Positions 32,450-41,295 of a stretch of 64,000 nucleotides of DNA are shown piece after piece. The stretch's first letter is position 1. The number at the start of each line of letters is the position of its first letter. The translations under genes and the position numbers were made by a program. The DNA is from Microbacterium sp. AK031 (GTDB lineage: Bacteria; Actinomycetota; Actinomycetes; Actinomycetales; Microbacteriaceae), in NCBI RefSeq assembly GCF_024807145.1, contig NZ_JANUCA010000002.1, forward strand, positions 186,001 to 250,000. Reading direction: 5' to 3'. The notes beneath the pieces are model-generated. The model made no database searches and had not been told where the DNA came from. It saw nothing but the letters and a program-made list of their open reading frames with translations.

Positions 32450-32863
32450 ATGACCGATCCGACCCCCGCAACCGTCGCCGCCACCTACTTCGACGCTCTC
32501 GGACGCGGCGACTTCGCCACGGTCATGGCGCAGTTCAGCGACGACGTCGTGTGGCATCAGCCCGGATCGAACCGATTCTCCGGCGTGCACGAGGGGCACA
32601 AAGGAGTCGGCGCTCTTCTCGGCGGCATGGCGGAGGCCAGCGAGGGCACCTTCGCTCTTGTCGTCACCGGCTCGGCGATGGTGAATGGCGAGATGGTCGC
32701 CGTGCCCGTTCGCTTCTCAGGAACACGAGTGGATGCTGCGATGGACATGGCCGGAGTCGATCTGCTCACCGTCCGCGACGGGAAGATCGTCGAGGTGCAT
32801 CTGTTCTCTGAGGATGCTGCGAGCGAAGACTCCTTCTGGGGGCAGAGTGCCGTCGGCGAATAA
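32450..32863 (+). CDS. NTF2-like/SnoaL-type ketosteroid-isomerase-fold protein
   Basis: A 137-residue cone-fold protein. ATVAATYFDALGRGDFATVM is the first helix, and FSDDVVWHQPGSNRFSGVHEG, GVGALLGGM, then DLLTVRDGKIVEVHLFSED are the strands of the SnoaL-like family. Catalytic role unknown; many members are involved in detoxification. ATG 32450 is chosen because AAGGAG lies 7 nt upstream; ATG 32423 lacks one. It is divergent from the HxlR regulator. Confidence 0.85.
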   Translation: MTDPTPATVAATYFDALGRGDFATVMAQFSDDVVWHQPGSNRFSGVHEGHKGVGALLGGMAEASEGTFALVVTGSAMVNGEMVAVPVRFSGTRVDAAMDMAGVDLLTVRDGKIVEVHLFSEDAASEDSFWGQSAVGE

Positions 32864-32919
32864 GGCTGAGGCGATCGCCGGCGGCTGACAGCAGGCGGGG
32901 TTCCAGGCAGGATGGAACC

Positions 32920-34620
32920 ATGACCGCCCGTCCTTACGAATCCCGGCCATGGCTCGCCTCCTATGCGGAAGGCGTCCCTGCAGAGATCGGGGAGCCGACG
33001 CAGACTCTGCCTGAGATGATAGTGGCGAGCGTGAAGTCGTTCGGGAGGCGTCCGGCGCTCGTGTTCTTCGGTGCTGTCACGACGTACCGGGAGCTCGGAG
33101 AGCAGATCGAGCGCGCGGCGGAGGGGCTGCGGCAGCTCGGGGTCGGCAAGGGTGACCGTGTCGCTCTGGTGCTGCCCAACTGTCCGCAGCATGTCGTGGC
33201 TTTCTACGCGGCGCTTCGCCTCGGTGCGATCGTGGTCGAACACAATCCGCTCTACACACCGCGTGAGCTGAGGCACCAGTTCGAGGACCACGGTGCGCGC
33301 GTCGCGATCGTGTGGGACAAGGCTGTCGACATGGTCGCCGGCTTTCCCGCGGACCTCAACGTCGAGCACATCGTGAGCGTCGACCTGACAGCGGCGATGC
33401 CGTTGTCGAAGCGGCTGGCGCTACGACTGCCGGTGCCGAAGGCGCGTGCGTCCAGAGCGAAGTTGACCAGCACCCCGAAAGCGCGGCGCCTCGTCGCCTG
33501 GAAGAATCTGGTCGCTCACCGGCGGCTCTCGCGGCGCACGGCCGGACCGACGCTGGACGACACTGCGCTGCTGCAGTACACGAGCGGCACCACTGGCACC
33601 CCGAAGGGCGCGATCCTCACGCATTCGAACCTGCGCGCCAACGCGATGCAGGGGCGGGCGTGGGTACCCGGACTCGTCGATGGCGAAGAGACGTTCTACG
33701 CGGTGCTGCCGTTGTTCCATGCCTACGGCATGACGCTCTGCCTGACCTTCGCGATGAGCATCGGGGCGAAGCTCGTTCTCTTCCCGGCTTTCGACCTGGG
33801 CCTGGTCACGGAGGCGACGCGCTCGGACCCGCCCACGTTCCTCCCGGCCGTGCCGCCGATCTACGACGCACTCGCCCGTGCGGCTTCCCGCGGGACCATC
33901 GATCTGTCGACCGTCCGGTTCGCGATATCCGGAGCGATGAGCCTTCCGGTTGCCACGGTGCAGCGTTGGGAGGAGGCGACCGGGGGTCTTCTCGTCGAGG
34001 GCTACGGAATGACCGAGAGCTCACCGGTGGCGCTCGGCAATCCGATGGGAAGAACCCGACGCCCGGGGACCGTCGGCGTGCCGTTCCCGAGTACCGAGAT
34101 CCGTGTCGTGGACCCGGGAGACCCTGCCGTCGACATGCCGGCCGGCGAGCGAGGCGAACTCCTCATCCGCGGCCCGCAGGTCTTCCAGGGGTATTGGGGT
34201 CGGCCGGGCGACACCGCCGATGCCCTGCTCTCGGACGGCTGGCTCAGAACCGGGGATATCGCCGAAGTCTCGGCAGATGGGTTTGTGACGATCGTCGACC
34301 GCCTCAAGGAGCTCATCATCACCGGCGGGTTCAACGTGTCGCCCAGCGAGGTGGAGAACGCATTGGAGGCACATCCCGACGTCGTCGCTGCTGCCGTCGT
34401 GGGTCTCCCGAGATCAAGTGGGGGCGAGGAGGTCGCCGCGGCCGTGGTGCTCCGAGACGGCGCCGCTCTCGAAGCGGATGCGCTGCGGGATTTCTGTCGC
34501 ACCCGGCTCACCCCGTACAAAGTGCCTCGACGCATCGTGGTCGTCGACGACCTGCCTCGGTCGCTCATCGGCAAGGTGCTCCGCCGCGAGGTGCGTGAAC
34601 GGGTGCTCGACCAGCGCTGA
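32920..34620 (+). CDS. Long-chain fatty acid-CoA ligase (AMP-binding)
   Basis: A 566-residue adenylate-forming enzyme that activates a carboxylic acid with ATP and CoA. YTSGTTGTPKGAILTHSNL is the P-loop (A3 motif) at about 225, GYGMTESSPVALGNP is the A5 motif, GWLRTGDIAEV is A7, DRLKELIITGGFNVSPSEVE is A8, and Lys in LIGKVLRREV is the catalytic C-terminal lysine. Length and the N-terminal adapter (PWLASYAEGVPAEI) are those of FadD-type ligases in Actinobacteria. A CAGGAT box lies 6 nt before the ATG, so the message may be leaderless. Confidence 0.92.
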   Translation: MTARPYESRPWLASYAEGVPAEIGEPTQTLPEMIVASVKSFGRRPALVFFGAVTTYRELGEQIERAAEGLRQLGVGKGDRVALVLPNCPQHVVAFYAALRLGAIVVEHNPLYTPRELRHQFEDHGARVAIVWDKAVDMVAGFPADLNVEHIVSVDLTAAMPLSKRLALRLPVPKARASRAKLTSTPKARRLVAWKNLVAHRRLSRRTAGPTLDDTALLQYTSGTTGTPKGAILTHSNLRANAMQGRAWVPGLVDGEETFYAVLPLFHAYGMTLCLTFAMSIGAKLVLFPAFDLGLVTEATRSDPPTFLPAVPPIYDALARAASRGTIDLSTVRFAISGAMSLPVATVQRWEEATGGLLVEGYGMTESSPVALGNPMGRTRRPGTVGVPFPSTEIRVVDPGDPAVDMPAGERGELLIRGPQVFQGYWGRPGDTADALLSDGWLRTGDIAEVSADGFVTIVDRLKELIITGGFNVSPSEVENALEAHPDVVAAAVVGLPRSSGGEEVAAAVVLRDGAALEADALRDFCRTRLTPYKVPRRIVVVDDLPRSLIGKVLRREVRERVLDQR

Positions 34621-34657
34621 GGTCGCACTCTGCGCCACGCCTGGTCCCGGATACGAA

Positions 34658-34683
34658 GAAACCCCCGATTTCTCGGGGGTTTC
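34658..34683. terminator. Bidirectional hairpin terminator between fadD-like gene and tRNA-Ser
   Basis: Arms of 11 nt, GAAACCCCCGA (34658-34668) and TCGGGGGTTTC (34673-34683), enclose a 4-nt loop. On the minus strand the stem is followed by TTCG, right after the tRNA CCA end (34686). It can end both the tRNA transcript and the acyl-CoA ligase transcript. Confidence 0.75.
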
Positions 34684-34685
34684 CA

Positions 34686-34775
34686 TGGCGGTGACGGTGG
34701 GATTTGAACCCACGGTAGGGGTGAACCTACACAACATTTCGAGTGTTGCACCTTCGGCCGCTCGGACACGTCACC
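34686..34775 (-). tRNA. tRNA-Ser (anticodon CGA)
   Basis: The 90-nt minus-strand sequence folds as a class II tRNA. Acceptor arms are GGTGACG (34769-34775) and CGTCACC (34690-34696) with discriminator G and an encoded CCA (34686-34688). The anticodon stem CAACA/TGTTG holds loop CTCGAAA, anticodon CGA (34739-34741), which reads UCG. A long variable arm (GTGTAGGTTCACCCCTAC region) and a T loop GGGTTCAAATCCC follow. The long variable arm and the anticodon identify it as serine. Confidence 0.96.
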
Positions 34776-34805
34776 GCGGAAGAGTTTACGCGACCCCGGC
34801 GCCTC

Positions 34806-34842
34806 GCGCGAATCGGCGCATTGCCGACGCGCGAATCGGCGC
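34806..34842. repeat. Tandem 14-nt direct repeat
   Basis: GCGCGAATCGGCGC occurs at 34806-34819 and 34829-34842, 23 nt apart, just upstream of the 5' end of tRNA-Ser. No gene is seen here. Confidence 0.7.
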
Positions 34843-34852
34843 GTTCAGAGAG

Positions 34853-34919
34853 CGAGACAGGGTTTACCGCGCGAGACAGGCCGTGCCAACACAAGTCTCG
34901 TGCGGCAAACCAAGTCTCG
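34853..34919. repeat. Dispersed palindromic element, copy 1 (28-11-28)
   Basis: A left arm (34853-34880) and right arm (34892-34919) of 28 nt each surround an 11-nt loop; about 22 of 28 positions pair. Each arm holds two 9-nt modules of the type CGAGACAGG or CAAGTCTCG. Length, spacing and modules match the element at 52672-52738, so the two are copies of one family. It lies between tRNA-Ser and the MetE-like gene. Confidence 0.75.
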
Positions 34920-34933
34920 AGCGCGAAAGGCCC

Positions 34934-35980
34934 TCACCACGCCGCGGCGACCTCCGCATGCGTGCGCAGAATCCCCTCGGTGGTCCCCTCCGGCGCGCGC
35001 CCGATGCCGCACTCGGTCGCGACGCCGAACACGGGGACGACAGCGGATGCCGCGGCGATCCGCCGCTGCGCACCCTCGGCGCCGTCTTCCCGGTGCACGA
35101 GCCCCAGGTACAACTCCGCGACCGGTGCCAGCGAGGCGAGCGGCACGAAGTACTCCACATCATCGCGCGCGATGGGCACCGGCAGATGCAGCCAGCTCAG
35201 CTCACGAGCGGATGCCGCGATCACCGCGTTCGCGTAGCGGACGAGGGTTCCGGCATCCGTCGGCTCGAAGAAGTGCTTCTCGCCTGCGTCGCCGTAGCAG
35301 AGGTGCACGCCGACTTCAACGCCTGCCGGCACGGCGTCTACGAGCGACGCCAGGCGCGAGACGACCCCGTCGAAAGGATCACCTGCCCACCACGCATCCA
35401 TCACCTTGCCATACCCGGCGGCATGCTCGATGATGCCCATCTCGCTGGCCACATCCCACTGCACAGCGAGGTCTTCATGCGGCACGGCCGCCAGTATCTC
35501 GTCCAGTTCGCGCAGCATCGCCGTCGCGTAGACCGGCTCGAACGCCGCACGGTCATCGCCGGAGAAGAACGACGAAATGATCGCGACCGGCGTCGGCAGC
35601 GACACCTGGAAACGGATGCCGACGGGCACTGCCCCTTCGTCGCGCAACCGCCTGAACACGGTGTACGACTCGATCGCGGCATCCGCGTAACCGAGCGGCG
35701 GCAGCACGATGCCTTTCGCATCGACACCGTCGGCGATGCGCAGCGGACGCGCATCCATCCCGGCCTTGAAGGGGATCGGCTCATCGCCGATCCGCTCGAT
35801 GCCGTCAGCCCTGCCCAGCACCTCGGGCTGGAACATGATCCAGTGGAACCTCTTGCCGACCTCGCCGTCAGGAATGCGCCTGAGTCGATCCCCCAGCAGC
35901 GCCGCCGCCGTGCGCATCGTGGTCGCGGCATCGTCATAGTTCACACTGCCCACGAGAAGGGCGCCCTGCGGCTGGGTCAT
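34934..35980 (-). CDS. MetE-like (UROD/MetE superfamily) TIM-barrel protein
   Basis: A 348-residue barrel resembling the C-terminal half of cobalamin-independent methionine synthase. VGVHLCYGD (first His-x-Cys zinc pair) and ATECGIGR (the Cys of the zinc site) are in the right order and place. LPTPVAIISS and DLAVQWDVASEM are the folate/homocysteine-side strands. The N-terminus begins GALLVGSVNYDDAATTMRTA, not the VGSFPRP of MetE, and the N-terminal MetE half is absent. TAACCT ends 6 nt before the ATG (leaderless). It may transfer a methyl group from an unknown donor. Confidence 0.75.
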   Translation of the reverse strand: MTQPQGALLVGSVNYDDAATTMRTAAALLGDRLRRIPDGEVGKRFHWIMFQPEVLGRADGIERIGDEPIPFKAGMDARPLRIADGVDAKGIVLPPLGYADAAIESYTVFRRLRDEGAVPVGIRFQVSLPTPVAIISSFFSGDDRAAFEPVYATAMLRELDEILAAVPHEDLAVQWDVASEMGIIEHAAGYGKVMDAWWAGDPFDGVVSRLASLVDAVPAGVEVGVHLCYGDAGEKHFFEPTDAGTLVRYANAVIAASARELSWLHLPVPIARDDVEYFVPLASLAPVAELYLGLVHREDGAEGAQRRIAAASAVVPVFGVATECGIGRAPEGTTEGILRTHAEVAAAW

Positions 35981-36094
35981 GCCTCCAGGTTATCCGCCGG
36001 GTGGCGTCGGTCGCGGCATCCTGCGCCTCCGCCGCCTGCTGGTTAGGATGGCCTTACGAGCGGACGGAGACGCCGGCCCGGAAAGGTTCACCAC

Positions 36095-36871
36095 ATGAGC
36101 TTCATCACGTCCTCGGCCCTGCAGGACACGGGTTACGTCGTCCTCGACCGATATGACCAAGCTGGCGATCCAGCGGAGTGGCTGGACCTCGAGTACGTCG
36201 GGTGGCGCTCTTCCGGCATCACCCGCTTCGCACCTCTCGCCAGCTATGCCGGAGAGATCGAGTGCAACGGCTTCTGGAACCACACGCCCCCGCGCACCGA
36301 TAAGGACGGCGTGTGGATCCCGTCACAGGTCGAGAAGGCTCCGAACCTCGCCCGCCGCGCGCAGGAGCCCGGCGCCAACGTCGGACGTTGCCGCGTCATC
36401 GAGCTGCAGCCCAACACGTACGCCGATGCGATCTACAACCTGCACCAGGACGACAACAACCGCATGAACGAGGACGGTGATGGCTGGGTCGTCCGCGCCT
36501 GGTTCAACCTCACCGACGACCCGGACTCGCTCCTCATCCTGCGTGAGGACCGCTTCGACCCCGCTACCGAGGTGCGGCTTCCGCTGCCTGCCGGAAGCCG
36601 GATCATCGTCGACACCCAGCGCTTCTGGCACGCCGTCTGGCACCGCGGGCCTGCTCCTCGCTACGCGCTCATCACATCATGGACGTCAGGTCCGGAACTC
36701 GACGCCTACATCGAAGCGAACAATGGCGATCAGCATCCGCGATCCGTCGCACTCGACCCGCAGATCGTCGACGATGCGCAGGTCGAGATGCACCGCCGCA
36801 TCGAGGAACGCCGCAAGTCGTTCGAGGCGCAGGGCATCGTGATGGAACCGCCCGCCGACCTGTACAGCTGA
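36095..36871 (+). CDS. Hypothetical protein, possible 2-oxoglutarate/Fe(II) oxygenase
   Basis: A 258-residue cytoplasmic protein whose family I do not recognise by name. The centre has NLHQDDNNR (HxD) at about residues 115-120; about 57 residues later DTQRFWHAVWHRGPAPRYAL supplies a distal His and an Arg on the following strand. HxD...H...R is the iron and 2-oxoglutarate binding pattern of double-stranded beta-helix dioxygenases. The C-terminus is a charged helix (QVEMHRRIEERRKSFEAQ). GGAAAGG precedes the ATG by 8 nt. No operon partner is evident. Oxygenase function is an inference from motif spacing. Confidence 0.65.
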   Translation: MSFITSSALQDTGYVVLDRYDQAGDPAEWLDLEYVGWRSSGITRFAPLASYAGEIECNGFWNHTPPRTDKDGVWIPSQVEKAPNLARRAQEPGANVGRCRVIELQPNTYADAIYNLHQDDNNRMNEDGDGWVVRAWFNLTDDPDSLLILREDRFDPATEVRLPLPAGSRIIVDTQRFWHAVWHRGPAPRYALITSWTSGPELDAYIEANNGDQHPRSVALDPQIVDDAQVEMHRRIEERRKSFEAQGIVMEPPADLYS

Positions 36872-36876
36872 GCCGC

Positions 36877-38523
36877 TCAGACGGTTCGACCGCCTTCGAT
36901 CCGCACGACCCGGTCGACGGTGCCTTCCGGCGGATCGACGTGCGAGATGAGCAGCACGGACTGCTCCCCCGCCGCGCCCAGCAGATCGCGCAGCAGCGCA
37001 TCGGACGCCTCCGGATCCACCCCGGCGGTCGGCTCGTCCAGCACGAGAACAGGGAATCCGCGGAGCAGCGCCCTGGCGAGCGCGATCCGTTGGGCCTGCC
37101 CGCCCGACACCAGTGCCCCACGGTCGCCGACGCGCGCATCCAGCCCGCCGCGCTCCCGCACCCAGTCGGCTAGGCCGACTCGATCCAGTACAGCGAGCAG
37201 CTCCTCGTCGCTCGCGGTGTCACGGGCGAACAGCAGATTCTGACGGATGTCCTCGTCGAACAATTGCGGGCTCTGCTCGCAGAGACCGATCGTCCTTCGC
37301 AGCGCCGGGCCGCTGAGGGAAGCAGCATCCACCCCGCCGATCCTGTACTCGCCGTCGCAACGCAGAAAGCCCACCAGCACCGACGCGAGCGAGCTCTTGC
37401 CTGCTCCGCTCGGACCCGATACCAGCACCCGCTCCCCTGGCTCGACATCGAGTGAGACGCCGCGAAGCGCGGGCACCCCACCGGGCCACGTGGCGCGGAC
37501 GTCGCGCAGATGCAAGGCCGTGCCGCTGGGGGCGTCGTCGGCACCGGCATCCGTTCGCAACTCATCCGGTACAGATGCGGGCAGCACATCGACGATACGC
37601 TCGGCACTCGCCCGAACGCTGCGCCACGACGACGCCGCGATCGGCACCGCACCGAACACCTCGAACACGACCATCGGCACCAATACGACGACCGCGAGCC
37701 ACGGTCCGCCGATCGCGCCGGACTCCAGGCCCGGCGCTGCGACAGCGAGCGCACACACAGACGCCACCCCGGCGAGCACCGAAACGACCCCGGCCGCGAC
37801 CGCCTGCGCCAGTGACGCGCGGGTGACCGCTCGTCGAAGAGCGCCATCTGCACGCTCGATCCGCTCACGCGCCTGCGGCTCGGCGCCGTAGGCGAGCAGA
37901 ACGTCGAGGCTGCCGAAGTAATCGACGAGGGATGCTGAGAGCTCGGCCCGCAGCGACGAGATGCGCTGTTCGACCCGCGACCCGAACACCCAGCCGAGCC
38001 CGACCGCGACCAGCGCTGCCGCCAGCAGGCATGCCGCAAGTGTGAGCGCGGCAGGCGGCGACACGAAGGCGACGAAGCCCACTGCCCCGATGGCGACGAT
38101 CCCCGTCACGGCGAGCGGCTGCACCACGCGCAGCGGGAGATTCTGCAGGTTCTCGACGTCGTCGACGAGCGCCGACAGCACCTGCCCGCGGTCGGTCTTC
38201 CCGAGTCCGGCGGGCGAGAGCGGCACGAGCCTGCGCACCATGTCGGAGCGAGTCGTGGCGAGTTGGCGCAGCGCCGCATCGTGCCCCGAGAGCCGCTCCA
38301 GGTAGCGGAACACCGCACGCGACACCGCGAAGAACCGCACGCCGACCACCGCGACCGACAGCGGCACGAGCGAGTCCACGATCGAGGCGCTGACGATCAG
38401 CCAGCCGCTGACCGCGAGCAGTGAGACCGCGGCGCCGGCCGACAGCACACCCCAGATCAGCCCGGGGAGGAAGCGCCGAGCAGGCGGCTGGGCGAGGCGG
38501 AGGATGCTCTGAACGGTCGTCAT
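36877..38523 (-). CDS. cydC: ABC transporter CydC (cytochrome bd assembly)
   Basis: A 548-residue fused permease-ATPase, the second half of the CydDC glutathione/cysteine exporter (or haem-handling complex) needed to assemble cytochrome bd. Six helices occupy about residues 15-320. The nucleotide-binding domain has Walker A GPSGAGKSS, signature VSGGQAQRIALARAL, Walker B VLVLDEPTAGVD and the H-loop His in LLISHVD. Its ATG overlaps the cydD stop (ATGA). It is the last gene of cydABDC and ends 5 nt from the convergent hypothetical gene. Confidence 0.93.
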   Translation of the reverse strand: MTTVQSILRLAQPPARRFLPGLIWGVLSAGAAVSLLAVSGWLIVSASIVDSLVPLSVAVVGVRFFAVSRAVFRYLERLSGHDAALRQLATTRSDMVRRLVPLSPAGLGKTDRGQVLSALVDDVENLQNLPLRVVQPLAVTGIVAIGAVGFVAFVSPPAALTLAACLLAAALVAVGLGWVFGSRVEQRISSLRAELSASLVDYFGSLDVLLAYGAEPQARERIERADGALRRAVTRASLAQAVAAGVVSVLAGVASVCALAVAAPGLESGAIGGPWLAVVVLVPMVVFEVFGAVPIAASSWRSVRASAERIVDVLPASVPDELRTDAGADDAPSGTALHLRDVRATWPGGVPALRGVSLDVEPGERVLVSGPSGAGKSSLASVLVGFLRCDGEYRIGGVDAASLSGPALRRTIGLCEQSPQLFDEDIRQNLLFARDTASDEELLAVLDRVGLADWVRERGGLDARVGDRGALVSGGQAQRIALARALLRGFPVLVLDEPTAGVDPEASDALLRDLLGAAGEQSVLLISHVDPPEGTVDRVVRIEGGRTV

Positions 38524-40259
38524 GCGTACTCGCCCAAAGCGATGACGTGATCCGCGATCTCCCGCGCGGTGCGGCGATGCGAGACGAGCAGGATCGTGGC
38601 GCCCGCATCCGCCCGCGCTCGCAGCGCTGCCCACAGCCGAGACTCGGTGTCGGCGTCCAGTGCACTCGAGGGTTCGTCGAGCATGAGCACACGCGTGAGG
38701 TCGGCGGCATGCCGGTACAGCGCCCGAGCGACCGCGACGCGCTGCGCCTGCCCGCCGGACAGCCCGCTCCCCTGCACACCGAGCTCCTGAGCGGGATCGA
38801 GGTCACCGGCGCACGCGTCGTCGAGGGCATTGCGGATGCCGTCGGCATCCGGGTCCGGATCCCCCAGCGCCACGTTCGAGGCGATCATGCCCTGCATCAG
38901 TCCCGGCGCCTGGCCAGCCCAGGCGAGCCATTCCGAAGGTGCGAGCCCCCGGACGTCGGCGCCGGCGAATGTCGCGGTGCCCTCGAACGCGGCCGCACCG
39001 CGCAGCGCCGCCAGCAGGCTGGATTTTCCCGAGCCGCTCGGCCCTTCGATCAGCGTGATCGTGCCGGGCTTCGCATCGAAAGAGACCGGTGGGAGGTCAC
39101 GGACTCGGAGGTCAGCCACGCACAACTCCGGAGATTCTGTACCGAATCGGGGTTCTGGCGCCGAGATCACGGGGATCGGCGAAAAAGCTCCGGAATTATT
39201 CGGGCGCGCGGCCGTCCACAACTCCTCAGAATCTGGCTCGAACCGTGCCGAACCGGCCGAATCCACCCGGTTCAGCTCAATCCATGAGGAGTTGTGAACC
39301 GAAGGCGGCGGAGCCGAAGCCGCGTCCATCACCTCGAACACATCCTCGGTCGCCGCGACGCCCTCGGCCGCGGCGTGGAACTGCACTCCGACCTGCCGGA
39401 TGGGCAGGAAAGCCTCCGGTGCGAGCAGCAGCACGAACAGCCCGACCTCCAGCGACATCTCCCCCGCCAGCAGCCGGAATCCCACAGCGACGGCGATGAG
39501 GGCGACGGCGAGCGAAGCGAGCAGCTCCATCGCGAAACCGGAGAGGAACGAGAACCGCAGCACCTTCATCGTCTCGCGGCGGTACTGATCGGCCGTGGCC
39601 TCGATCTGCGTCGCGGCCCGCCGCTCGCGTCCGAACAGCCGCAGGGTAGAAAGCCCCTGCACGGTGTCGGCGAAGCGCACGGCCAGATGCTGCAGCGTCT
39701 TCCACTGCCTGCGCTGGACAGCGCGAGTGGCGATGCCGATGAGGATGAGGAACAGCGGGATCAGCGGGAGCGTGATCGTTGCGGTCAGCCCGCTCGGCCA
39801 GTCCTCCCACCACATCACCAGCACGATCACGGGCGTCGCGATCACCGTCAGCACGAGCTGCGGCAGATACCGCGAGAAGTAGATGTCCAGCGCCTCCAGC
39901 CCGTGCCCTGCGGTGACCGCGAGCGAGGCCTGATTGCGCCCGGCAAGCCACGCTGGCCCGAGCCGTCCCACGGCGCGGATCAGAGCCGACCGCAGCTGCA
40001 TGCCGGTGCGCGTCGCGGCAGCCGTGCCTGCGGCATCGGATGCCGCGATCAGCGCGCCCCGCAGCAGCGCGAGCCCGAGCAGCAAGACGAGGGATGCCAC
40101 GACCGGGCGCCCGGTCAGGCCACCGGTGACGGCATCCGTCAAGAACCACGCGAACGCGATGACGACAGCGGTCTGGAGCACACCGATGATCGCCGCGAGC
40201 ACGAAGAAGCCTCGCGCGGCGCCGGCATACCGCAGCAGCCTCGGATCGACAGGTTTCAC
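38520..40259 (-). CDS. cydD: ABC transporter CydD with an in-frame repeat-derived insertion
   Basis: A 579-residue ABC half-transporter paired with CydC. Membrane domain: residues about 10-310; ATPase: Walker A GPSGSGKSS, signature LSGGQAQRVAVARAL, Walker B VLMLDEPSSALD. GTG 40259 overlaps the cydB stop (GTGA). Between the two domains, residues about 318-382 are a Ser/Pro/Glu-rich stretch that reads as a different kind of sequence (HNSSWIELNR, RPNNSGAFSPIP, PEPRFGTES). The DNA there (39121-39296) is full of palindromes and repeated CACAACTCC words, so a repeat seems to have entered the gene without breaking the frame. Confidence 0.9.
   Translation of the reverse strand: MKPVDPRLLRYAGAARGFFVLAAIIGVLQTAVVIAFAWFLTDAVTGGLTGRPVVASLVLLLGLALLRGALIAASDAAGTAAATRTGMQLRSALIRAVGRLGPAWLAGRNQASLAVTAGHGLEALDIYFSRYLPQLVLTVIATPVIVLVMWWEDWPSGLTATITLPLIPLFLILIGIATRAVQRRQWKTLQHLAVRFADTVQGLSTLRLFGRERRAATQIEATADQYRRETMKVLRFSFLSGFAMELLASLAVALIAVAVGFRLLAGEMSLEVGLFVLLLAPEAFLPIRQVGVQFHAAAEGVAATEDVFEVMDAASAPPPSVHNSSWIELNRVDSAGSARFEPDSEELWTAARPNNSGAFSPIPVISAPEPRFGTESPELCVADLRVRDLPPVSFDAKPGTITLIEGPSGSGKSSLLAALRGAAAFEGTATFAGADVRGLAPSEWLAWAGQAPGLMQGMIASNVALGDPDPDADGIRNALDDACAGDLDPAQELGVQGSGLSGGQAQRVAVARALYRHAADLTRVLMLDEPSSALDADTESRLWAALRARADAGATILLVSHRRTAREIADHVIALGEYA
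39121..39296. repeat. Palindromic repeat inside cydD
   Basis: CACAACTCCTCA (39217-39228) and TGAGGAGTTGTG (39285-39296) are a perfect 12-nt inverted pair enclosing a second pair GAACCGG (39250-39256) / CCGGTTC (39267-39273). A related direct copy CACAACTCC begins at 39121, followed at the same offset by GATTCTG and GAATCTG-type words. Nothing similar lies elsewhere in the cyd operon. Confidence 0.65.
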
Positions 40260-41281
40260 GCGTGTGCCGGCGCCCCCTCGATGGATGCGCGAGTGACGCG
40301 CTTGCGGAACACCCAGTATGTCCATCCCTGGTACAGCAGCACCAGCGGCAGGGCGACGAGCGCCGTCCAGCTCATGATCGTCAACGTGTACTCGGTGCTC
40401 GATGCGTTCTCGATCGTGAGGCTGTACGCCGCATCGATCGTCGAGGGCATCACGTTCGGGAACAGCGCAGCGAAGAGCGTGACGACGGCGAACAGCGTAG
40501 TGGCCGCGCCGAATCCGAACGCCCAGCCTTCACGCCCGCGCAGGTTCGACACGATCGACAGCACCAGCGACACAGCGGCGAGCGCTGCCAGCACCAGCAC
40601 GGCGATCGAGAAGTGCACGGTGACCGTCCACGCCAGGAACACCGCCGTGGCGACCAGGGTGATCAGACCTGCACGGAAGGCCAAGCGCCTGGCCTCTGTA
40701 CGCAGCTGACCGTCGGTCTTGAGAGCGACGAACGTGACGCCGTGCGTGAAGAACAGCAGCAGCGTCACGAGGCCGCCCAGCAGCGCGTAGGGGTTCAACA
40801 GATCGAACACGCTGCCGATGTAGACGTGTCGCTCGTCGAGCGCGACACCCTGCACGATATTGGCGAAGGCCACGCCCCACAGGAACGCCGGCACGGCCGA
40901 TCCGATCACGATCATCCGGTCGAAGCGCGCCTTCCACTGGGCGTCGTCGCGCTGGTGCCGGTACTCGAACGAGACGCCTCGCAGGATGAGCGTGAGCAGT
41001 ATCAGCAGCAGCGGCAGGTAGAAGCCGCTGAACAGTGACGCGTACCACTCGGGGAAGGAGGCGAACAAGCAGGCACCGGCGACGATCAGCCAGGTCTCGT
41101 TGAGGTCCCAGACCGGGCCGATCGTGTTGATGATCTGCCTGCGTGACACGTCGTCGCGGTGCCTACCGACGCCGCCGAGGAACGGCAGCGACATGCCGAC
41201 GCCGAAGTCGAAGCCGTCGAGCACGAAGTAGCCGACGAACAGGAAGGCGATGATGCCGAACCAAAGCGTTGCAAGATCCAT
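40256..41281 (-). CDS. cydB: Cytochrome bd ubiquinol oxidase subunit II
   Basis: A 341-residue subunit of the high-affinity quinol:O2 oxidoreductase. It has about eight transmembrane helices. LWFGIIAFLFVGYFVLDGFDFGVGM is the diagnostic N-terminus; NTIGPVWDLNETWLIVAGACLF, FASFPEWYASLF and the late SWTALVALPLVLLYQGWTYWVF follow. It starts 15 nt after cydA and overlaps cydD by 4 nt. Confidence 0.96.
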   Translation of the reverse strand: MDLATLWFGIIAFLFVGYFVLDGFDFGVGMSLPFLGGVGRHRDDVSRRQIINTIGPVWDLNETWLIVAGACLFASFPEWYASLFSGFYLPLLLILLTLILRGVSFEYRHQRDDAQWKARFDRMIVIGSAVPAFLWGVAFANIVQGVALDERHVYIGSVFDLLNPYALLGGLVTLLLFFTHGVTFVALKTDGQLRTEARRLAFRAGLITLVATAVFLAWTVTVHFSIAVLVLAALAAVSLVLSIVSNLRGREGWAFGFGAATTLFAVVTLFAALFPNVMPSTIDAAYSLTIENASSTEYTLTIMSWTALVALPLVLLYQGWTYWVFRKRVTRASIEGAPAHA

Positions 41282-41295
41282 GATGTGCCTTCCTC

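Noticed and set aside
34686..34934. tRNA-Ser as an integration (att) site
   Set aside because: No integrase, no duplicated tRNA 3' end and no foreign-looking genes on either side.
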